64,000 nucleotides of DNA from Streptomyces catenulae (lineage in GTDB: Bacteria > Actinomycetota > Actinomycetes > Streptomycetales > Streptomycetaceae): the NCBI RefSeq assembly GCF_000718015.1, contig NZ_JODY01000007.1, positions 1-64,000 on the forward strand, given 5' to 3'. Under the pieces are notes generated by a model. It was given only the letters and a program-made list of their open reading frames with translations, ran no database searches and had not been told where the DNA came from. Made by a program: the position numbers and the translations under genes. Numbering within the stretch: position 1 is the stretch's first letter; each line of letters starts with the position of its first letter. Positions 59,163 to 64,000 of this stretch are shown one piece after another.

Positions 59163-60176
59163 TCAGCTCTTCTTGCCGCCGCTCCCGGCGGTCTTCGCCC
59201 CGCCGTCGGCACCGGCGTCGGACGTGGCCTCCTCGGACCCGGCGTCGGCGTCCTCGTCGGTCGCGGGGTCGGGCTCCTTCTCCGCGGACCCGTCCGCCGC
59301 CGCCTTCGCCGCCTCCGGGGCACCGTCCGCGTCCGCACCGGCCAGGGCTTCCTCCTGCGCGCCCGGCTCGACGATCTCCTCGCGGCCCGGCACCCGCCGG
59401 GACGAGATGACCATGTAGAGAACGGCGAGGACCAGGCCGATCAGCGCGGTCCAGACGTTGAGCCGCAGCCCGAGGATGTGGTGCGCCTCGTCGACCCGCA
59501 TCTCCTCGATCCAGGCGCGGCCCGCGCAGTACGCCGCGACATACAGCGCGAAGGCGCGGCCGTGGCCGAGGCGGAAGCGCTTGTCGGCCCAGATCACCAG
59601 CGCGGCGACGCCCAGGCACCACAGGCACTCGTAGAGGAACGTCGGGTGGTAGGTGCCGCCGATCCGGCCGATCGCCGGGTCGTCGCTGATCTTCAGCGCC
59701 CACGGCACATCGGTCGGACGGCCGTACAGCTCCTGGTTGAACCAGTTGCCCCAGCGGCCGATGGCCTGGCCGATGGCGAGACCGGGGGCGAGCGCGTCGC
59801 AGTAGGCGGGGAGCGGGATACCGCGGCGGCGGCAGCCGATCCAGGCGCCGACCGCGCCGAGCGCCACCGCGCCCCAGATCCCGAGACCGCCCTCCCACAC
59901 CTTGAAGGCGTCGAGCGGATGGCCGTCCTTGCCGAAGTACGGCTCGTACGTCGTGATGACGTGGTAGAGCCGCCCACCGACGAGGCCGAAGGGCACCGCC
60001 CAGACGGCGATGTCCGCCACCGTGCCGGACCGGCCGCCGCGCTGCACCCAGCGCTTGTTGCCGAGCCAGACGCCCAGGAAGACACCGATGATGATGCAGA
60101 ACGCGTAGCCCCGGAGCGGGATCGGGCCGAGATGTACGACGCCGACCGACGGGCTGGGAATGAATGCGAGGTCCAT
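59163..60176 (-). CDS. lgt: Prolipoprotein diacylglyceryl transferase
   Basis: 337 residues from MDLAFIPSPSVGVVHLG. Integral membrane enzyme that transfers diacylglycerol from phosphatidylglycerol to the lipobox Cys of prolipoproteins. About seven helices; the signature IGRWGNWFNQELYGRPT and the conserved VGGRLYHVI are present. The C-terminus has an acidic Ala/Glu/Asp-rich extension of about 70 residues, frequent in actinobacteria. The upstream frame to 60503 is not supported. It would process, among others, the lipoprotein encoded at 50294. Confidence 0.96.
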   Translation of the reverse strand: MDLAFIPSPSVGVVHLGPIPLRGYAFCIIIGVFLGVWLGNKRWVQRGGRSGTVADIAVWAVPFGLVGGRLYHVITTYEPYFGKDGHPLDAFKVWEGGLGIWGAVALGAVGAWIGCRRRGIPLPAYCDALAPGLAIGQAIGRWGNWFNQELYGRPTDVPWALKISDDPAIGRIGGTYHPTFLYECLWCLGVAALVIWADKRFRLGHGRAFALYVAAYCAGRAWIEEMRVDEAHHILGLRLNVWTALIGLVLAVLYMVISSRRVPGREEIVEPGAQEEALAGADADGAPEAAKAAADGSAEKEPDPATDEDADAGSEEATSDAGADGGAKTAGSGGKKS

Positions 60177-60289
60177 GGCAGTCACGACGCTACCCCGCCG
60201 GACGGGGTCGGCGGCAACCCGCCCGGCAACGGCTGCGTAACGACCGTCACACCTTGGCGACCGGACCGGGCGGGCCCCGCACCGCGTGG

Positions 60290-61099
60290 TCAGCGCACCG
60301 GCGTGGCGGGCTTCGCGGGCTGCTTGCCCTTGTTGGCGTCGAGCACCATCTTCTTGAAGTCCGCGGGCGTGAACTGCCCGTTCTTCTCCTTTGCCAGATC
60401 CTTGCCGTTGAGCAGCACGGTCGGGGTGCCGCGGAACCCGGTCTTGGTGAACGCGTCGTTGGACCGCCGCACGAAGTCGTTGTACGTACCGGACCGGACG
60501 CACTGCGTGAACGCGTCCCCGGCCAGCCCCGGGACCTTGTCGGCGAGCTGGATCAGCTTCTTCTTGTCGGCGAACGCGTCCTGCTGCTCCGGCGGCTGGT
60601 TGCTGTAGAGGACGTCGTGGTAGGCGCGGAAGTGACCGGCGTGCTGGGCGCAGAGCGCGGCGTTGGCGGCGTTGAGGGAGCCGGTGCCGCCTCCGTTGCC
60701 GTCGATGATCGTGACGAGGTGGTACTCGCTCTTCAGCTGTCCGGCGTCCTCCAGCTCGTGGATGACCGGGCGGAAGCCGGTCTCGAACTGCTGGCAGGCG
60801 GGGCAGCGGAAGTCCTCCCAGACCGTCAGGGTGGAGGGGGCACCGGCCGAGCCGACCGGCACCGCGGGCCGGTCGCCGCCGCGGGCGCCCTTCGGCACCG
60901 CCAGCGGCTTGGCGCTCTCCTCGCCCCCGCCGGAGTGGGTCGCCCAGACGGCGATGCCGCCGGCCACCGCGAGGATCAGGACCACCGCTCCGCCGACGAT
61001 CGCCTGGCGGTTGCGCCGGGCCTTGGCCTTCTCCTTCTCACGCTGTGCCTTCAGCCGCTCGCGGGCGTTGCTCTTACCGTCATCGTTCTTCTGGCTCAC
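60290..61099 (-). CDS. Membrane-anchored DsbA-like thioredoxin-fold protein
   Basis: 269 residues from the GTG at 61099. A Lys/Arg-rich cytoplasmic start (KSNARERLKAQREKEKAKARRNR) precedes a single membrane helix (AIVGGAVVLILAVAGGIAVWA), so the domain faces outside. The DsbA-like domain has the redox motif CPAC in EDFRCPACQQFE and the cis-Pro loop FRGTPTVLLNGK. It would make or shuffle disulfides in exported proteins such as the Cys-containing secreted enzymes here. In the gene order I recall for streptomycetes it sits between trpA and lgt, as here. The ribosome-binding site is weak. Confidence 0.9.
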   Translation of the reverse strand: MSQKNDDGKSNARERLKAQREKEKAKARRNRQAIVGGAVVLILAVAGGIAVWATHSGGGEESAKPLAVPKGARGGDRPAVPVGSAGAPSTLTVWEDFRCPACQQFETGFRPVIHELEDAGQLKSEYHLVTIIDGNGGGTGSLNAANAALCAQHAGHFRAYHDVLYSNQPPEQQDAFADKKKLIQLADKVPGLAGDAFTQCVRSGTYNDFVRRSNDAFTKTGFRGTPTVLLNGKDLAKEKNGQFTPADFKKMVLDANKGKQPAKPATPVR

Positions 61100-61113
61100 C
61101 CCAGGAAAACGAA

Positions 61114-61141
61114 GCGGAGGGGCGCTGCCGCACCCCTCCGC
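61114..61141 (-). terminator. Terminator after trpA
   Basis: Inverted repeat GCGGAGGGG / CCCCTCCGC (9 bp) with a 10-nt loop, 81 bp after the trpA stop and 15 bp before the DsbA-like start. It could end the trp operon or be a leader hairpin of the next gene. Confidence 0.55.
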
Positions 61142-61221
61142 ACCGATGTTCGCCCTATCGGGGGACGGAACCCGCCGCGCCGCACACACGTGCCCGCGGC
61201 CCGCCCCGGCCGACGGCGGCG

Positions 61222-62052
61222 TCAGGACCGCTTGCGCACCCCGGCGGCCAGCTCCCCGGCCAGCGTCCGGACCCCGGCGAGCCCGGCCTCCAGATCGTGC
61301 TCGTCGGCCAGCATCCGCTGCACGAACGCCGAGCCGACGATGACACCGTCGGCGAACTGCGCGACCTCCGCGGCCTGTTCGGGGTTGGAGACGCCGAGGC
61401 CGACGCAGACCGGCAGGTCGGTGGTGGCGCGGGTGCGGCGGACCAGCTCCTGCGCCTCGTGGCCGACCGACTCGCGGGTGCCGGTGACGCCCATCAGCGA
61501 CGCCGCGTAGACGAAGCCGCTGCCCGCCGCGGTGATCTCGGCGAGGCGGGCGTCGCGGGTGCTGGGCGCGACGACGAAGACGGTCGCCAGACCGTGCTTC
61601 TCCGCCGCCGCACACCACTCCGCGGCCTCCTGCACCGGCAGGTCCGGCAGGATGCACCCGGCGCCGCCCGCGGCGGCCATCTCGGCGGCGAACCGCTCGA
61701 CGCCGTAGCGGTAGACCGGGTTCCAGTACGTCATGCAGAGCACCGGCGCACCGGTGGCGGCGTGCGCCTCGCCGACCGTGCGGATCACGTCGGGGATCCG
61801 CACGCCGCCGCGGAGCGCGATGTCGTCCGCGGTCTGGATGACCGGCCCGTCGAGGACCGGGTCGCTGTGCGGCAGCCCGATCTCGACGATGTCGCAGCCG
61901 CCCTCCAGCATCGCCCTCGCCGCCCGGATGCCGCCGTCCACGGTCGGGAACCCGGCGGGAAGGTAGCCGACCAGCGCGGCGCGGTTCTCCTCGCGCGCCG
62001 TCGCCAGCACCGAGTCCAGCAGGGCGATGTTGCCCGTCGTGCCCGTCATCAC
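61222..62052 (-). CDS. trpA: Tryptophan synthase alpha chain
   Basis: 276 residues. Cleaves indole-3-glycerol phosphate to indole and glyceraldehyde 3-phosphate. The TIM barrel carries catalytic Glu in [21 protein letters not shown] and Asp in [12 protein letters not shown]; phosphate-binding loop [13 protein letters not shown] and IVGSAFV. The start is the GTG at 62052 (GTGA overlap with trpB stop) or the adjacent ATG at 62049 (TGATG overlap); both couple the gene to trpB, its partner in the alpha2-beta2 complex. Confidence 0.97.
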   Translation of the reverse strand: MMTGTTGNIALLDSVLATAREENRAALVGYLPAGFPTVDGGIRAARAMLEGGCDIVEIGLPHSDPVLDGPVIQTADDIALRGGVRIPDVIRTVGEAHAATGAPVLCMTYWNPVYRYGVERFAAEMAAAGGAGCILPDLPVQEAAEWCAAAEKHGLATVFVVAPSTRDARLAEITAAGSGFVYAASLMGVTGTRESVGHEAQELVRRTRATTDLPVCVGLGVSNPEQAAEVAQFADGVIVGSAFVQRMLADEHDLEAGLAGVRTLAGELAAGVRKRS

Positions 62053-63311
62053 TTCTCCCCCTCGCCGCTGCCGGCGTGGTCGCCCGCGTTGTCGTACAGC
62101 CCGAAGTAGCGGGCCGCGGTGTCCATGTCCTTGTCGCCCCGGCCCGAGAGGTTCACCAGCAGCAGGCCGTCGGGGCCCAGCTCACGGCCCAGCTCCAGGG
62201 CACCGGCCAGCGCGTGCGCGCTCTCGATGGCCGGGATGATGCCCTCGGTGCGCGACAGCAGCCGCAGCGCCTGCATCGCCGCGTCGTCGGTGACCGCGCG
62301 GTACTCGGCCCGCCCGCTGTCCTTGAGGTACGAGTGCTCCGGGCCGATGCCCGGGTAGTCGAGACCGGCGGAGATCGAGTACGGCTCGGTGATCTGCCCG
62401 TCCTCGTCCTGGAGGACGTACGAGCGCGAACCGTGCAGGATGCCGGGGCTGCCCTCGGTGAGGGTCGCGGCGTGCTCGCCGGTGGCGATGCCGTGGCCGC
62501 CGGGCTCGCAGCCGACCAGCCGCACACTCTCGTCGGGCAGGAAGGCGTGGAAGAGGCCGATGGCGTTGGAGCCGCCGCCGACGCAGGCGACCGCGGCGTC
62601 GGGCAGCCGCCCGGCGCGCTCGACGATCTGCCGCCGCGCCTCGACGCCGATGACGCGGTGGAAGTCGCGGACGAGCGCCGGGAAGGGGTGCGGGCCCGCG
62701 ACCGTGCCGAAGAGGTAGTGGGTGCGGTCGACGTTGGCGACCCAGTCGCGGAACGCCTCGTTGATGGCGTCCTTCAGGGTGCGGCTGCCGGAGGTCACGG
62801 CGATGACCTCGGCGCCGAGCATCCGCATCCGGGCGACGTTCAGCGCCTGCCGCTCGGTGTCGATCTCGCCCATGTAGATGGTGCAGTCGAGGCCGAAGAG
62901 GGCGCAGGCGGTGGCGGTGGCGACGCCGTGCTGACCGGCGCCGGTCTCCGCGATGACGCGGGTCTTGCCCATCCGCTTGGTGAGCAGCGCCTGCCCCAGC
63001 ACGTTGTTGATCTTGTGCGAGCCGGTGTGGTTGAGGTCCTCGCGCTTGAGGAACACCCGGGCGCCACCGGCGTGTTCGGCGAACCGCGACACCTCGGTCA
63101 GGGCGCTGGGACGGCCCGTGTAGTTGACCATCAGCTCGTCCAGCTCGGCGGCGAACGCCGGGTCGGCCTTGGCCTTCTCGTACTCGGCGGCCACCTCGTC
63201 GACCGCGGCGACCAGCGCCTCGGGGATGAACTTGCCGCCGAAGGCACCGAAGTAGCCCGAGGGGCCGGGAACCAGCCCCTCCGGGTCGGGCACGAAGAAA
63301 TCGGAGGACAT
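62049..63311 (-). CDS. trpB: Tryptophan synthase beta chain
   Basis: 420 residues from [16 protein letters not shown]. Condenses indole with serine using pyridoxal phosphate. The PLP Lys is in [20 protein letters not shown], catalytic Glu in [15 protein letters not shown], phosphate loop VGGGSNAIG and SGRGDKD near the C-terminus. It is of the TrpB1 type that works with TrpA. ATG at 63311 with GAGGAG upstream; the open frame upstream to 63497 is rejected because conserved sequence starts at MSSD. Confidence 0.98.
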   Translation of the reverse strand: MSSDFFVPDPEGLVPGPSGYFGAFGGKFIPEALVAAVDEVAAEYEKAKADPAFAAELDELMVNYTGRPSALTEVSRFAEHAGGARVFLKREDLNHTGSHKINNVLGQALLTKRMGKTRVIAETGAGQHGVATATACALFGLDCTIYMGEIDTERQALNVARMRMLGAEVIAVTSGSRTLKDAINEAFRDWVANVDRTHYLFGTVAGPHPFPALVRDFHRVIGVEARRQIVERAGRLPDAAVACVGGGSNAIGLFHAFLPDESVRLVGCEPGGHGIATGEHAATLTEGSPGILHGSRSYVLQDEDGQITEPYSISAGLDYPGIGPEHSYLKDSGRAEYRAVTDDAAMQALRLLSRTEGIIPAIESAHALAGALELGRELGPDGLLLVNLSGRGDKDMDTAARYFGLYDNAGDHAGSGEGEK

Positions 63312-63660
63312 CTGACGCACTCCTCTGCCGGGGCCCTCGCCCCGGACTGGGTCTGTCGGAAAGGTGAGAAAGGGATGGGAAGGGTGTGGAGAAGCAAGGG
63401 GGGCGTGCGCCGCCCGCGCGATCGGTGCGCGGGGCGCGCGGTACGCCGACGGAACCGGCCGCCGGTGACTCCCGGTCGCCGTACGGCCGTTGGACATCCG
63501 CCGGGCCGTGGGAGCGCCGCGCCCTGCCTAACGAGCAACCGGCCCGCGAGGGTACCGGTGCGACGCCGCCGACCTGATGATCGTTACGGCTGCCCGCCGG
63601 AAGGTGTCCCGGCAGCACGGAGCGGCACACCCGCCACACCGTCACCGGGGCGCGCACGCG
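63312..63660. other. Intergenic region trpM-trpB
   Basis: 349 bp of GC-rich sequence. It has a short hairpin CCGGGGC-CCTC-GCCCCGG (63328-63345) directly upstream of the trpB ribosome-binding site and a C/T-rich stretch on the minus strand before it. No Trp-codon-rich leader peptide or T-box features were recognised, and no convincing promoter. Confidence 0.5.
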
Positions 63661-63957
63661 TCAGCGCACGGGCCCCCGGCGCCATCGCATGCCGTTGGTC
63701 TGGCCGGGCTCGGAGCCGATGTGGTACCGGACCCGGCGGCCGTGGACACGGCGGGCGGGGGCCCGGCAGCCGCGGTGCCAGGGCGGCAGCGCGCAGCGGA
63801 CCGCCGCCCGGGGTCGGGCCCGGCGGGCCCGGCGGGTCAGGGCGGGGGAAGGGCCGTGGCCGGGCAGGTCGTCCGGCCCGGCGGGCGCACCGGCGGGCAC
63901 GCCGCACAGGCCCGGGAACGGGTCCCGGGCGGTGCGGTGGCTGCCGGTGGCGGTCAT
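63661..63957 (-). CDS. trpM: Tryptophan biosynthesis modulator TrpM
   Basis: 98 residues if started at the ATG at 63957; the conserved part is the C-terminal half, HRGCRAPARRVHGRRVRYHIG and SEPGQTNGMRWRRGPVR, which I recognise from the small streptomycete TrpM encoded between trpC and trpB. TrpM of S. coelicolor is about 63 residues, so an internal GTG start is likely and the first 20-40 residues are doubtful. The protein is basic and Arg-rich; TrpM is reported to influence tryptophan synthesis and growth rather than catalyse a step. trpC would be just beyond the right edge. Confidence 0.75.
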   Translation of the reverse strand: MTATGSHRTARDPFPGLCGVPAGAPAGPDDLPGHGPSPALTRRARRARPRAAVRCALPPWHRGCRAPARRVHGRRVRYHIGSEPGQTNGMRWRRGPVR

Positions 63958-64000
63958 GGGGTCGGGTCCGCCTTCAGGCCCGGCCGTGCCGGATGGCGGG

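Overview
The window looks like a piece of a Streptomyces (or very close actinomycete) chromosome. The DNA is strongly GC-rich with G/C at third codon positions. Many starts are GTG or TTG, and some genes have a TANNNT box 6 nt before the ATG, as in leaderless streptomycete mRNAs. The housekeeping order coaE, rpsA, polA, pdtaR-type ANTAR regulator, pyk, gltD-gltB, lgt, DsbA-like, trpA-trpB-trpM is the one I recall from Streptomyces. All assignments come from reading the sequence; no database search was run.

Layout. (1) 1-12 kb: coaE, a PAC2 protein, a secreted beta-helix (pectate-lyase-like) protein, rpsA with a clear promoter, a methyltransferase, HrpB helicase, a DUF3068 membrane protein, a 44-residue membrane peptide and a secreted lytic transglycosylase. 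(2) 12-21 kb: polA, an FdhF/YdeP-type molybdopterin oxidoreductase, a hotdog thioesterase, the ANTAR response regulator, an unusual class-I tRNA with anticodon CAA, and pyk. (3) 21-29 kb, accessory: a coupled PLP decarboxylase / N-monooxygenase pair resembling DesA-DesB of desferrioxamine synthesis but without the acyltransferase and synthetase, then aminopeptidase N, a MarR regulator and a secreted serine hydrolase. (4) 29-41 kb, accessory: an eleven-gene minus-strand operon plus a divergent MFS transporter, apparently a complete aromatic-degradation island with a promoter-operator region that can be read in detail. (5) 41-51 kb, accessory: an AraC regulator, GH35 beta-galactosidase, a short-chain dehydrogenase with an MmyB-type regulator, a GH101 endo-alpha-N-acetylgalactosaminidase, a trypsin, a lipoprotein and an F420-type enzyme. 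(6) 51-64 kb: gltBD, a VIT1-like transporter, lgt, a DsbA-like protein, trpA, trpB and trpM.

How the genes may work together. In region 4 a Rieske oxygenase with a PDR-type reductase would hydroxylate or O-demethylate an aromatic compound. An extradiol dioxygenase would open the ring, and a hydrolase, two short-chain dehydrogenases, an aldehyde dehydrogenase, a thiamine-diphosphate enzyme and an aspartate-dehydrogenase-like protein would process the fragments. Two near-identical palindromes, TAAGCACTTA and TAAGCGCTTA, sit on the two divergent promoters and suggest one repressor. In region 5 the GH35 and GH101 genes share a two-part direct repeat (GTCCAA ... TTTGTCCAT, 21-22 bp period) about 70 bp before each start, next to an AraC gene; with the secreted trypsin this suggests use of mucin-type O-glycoproteins. 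Before gltB there is a GlnR-like site and a leader hairpin that reaches the ribosome-binding site.
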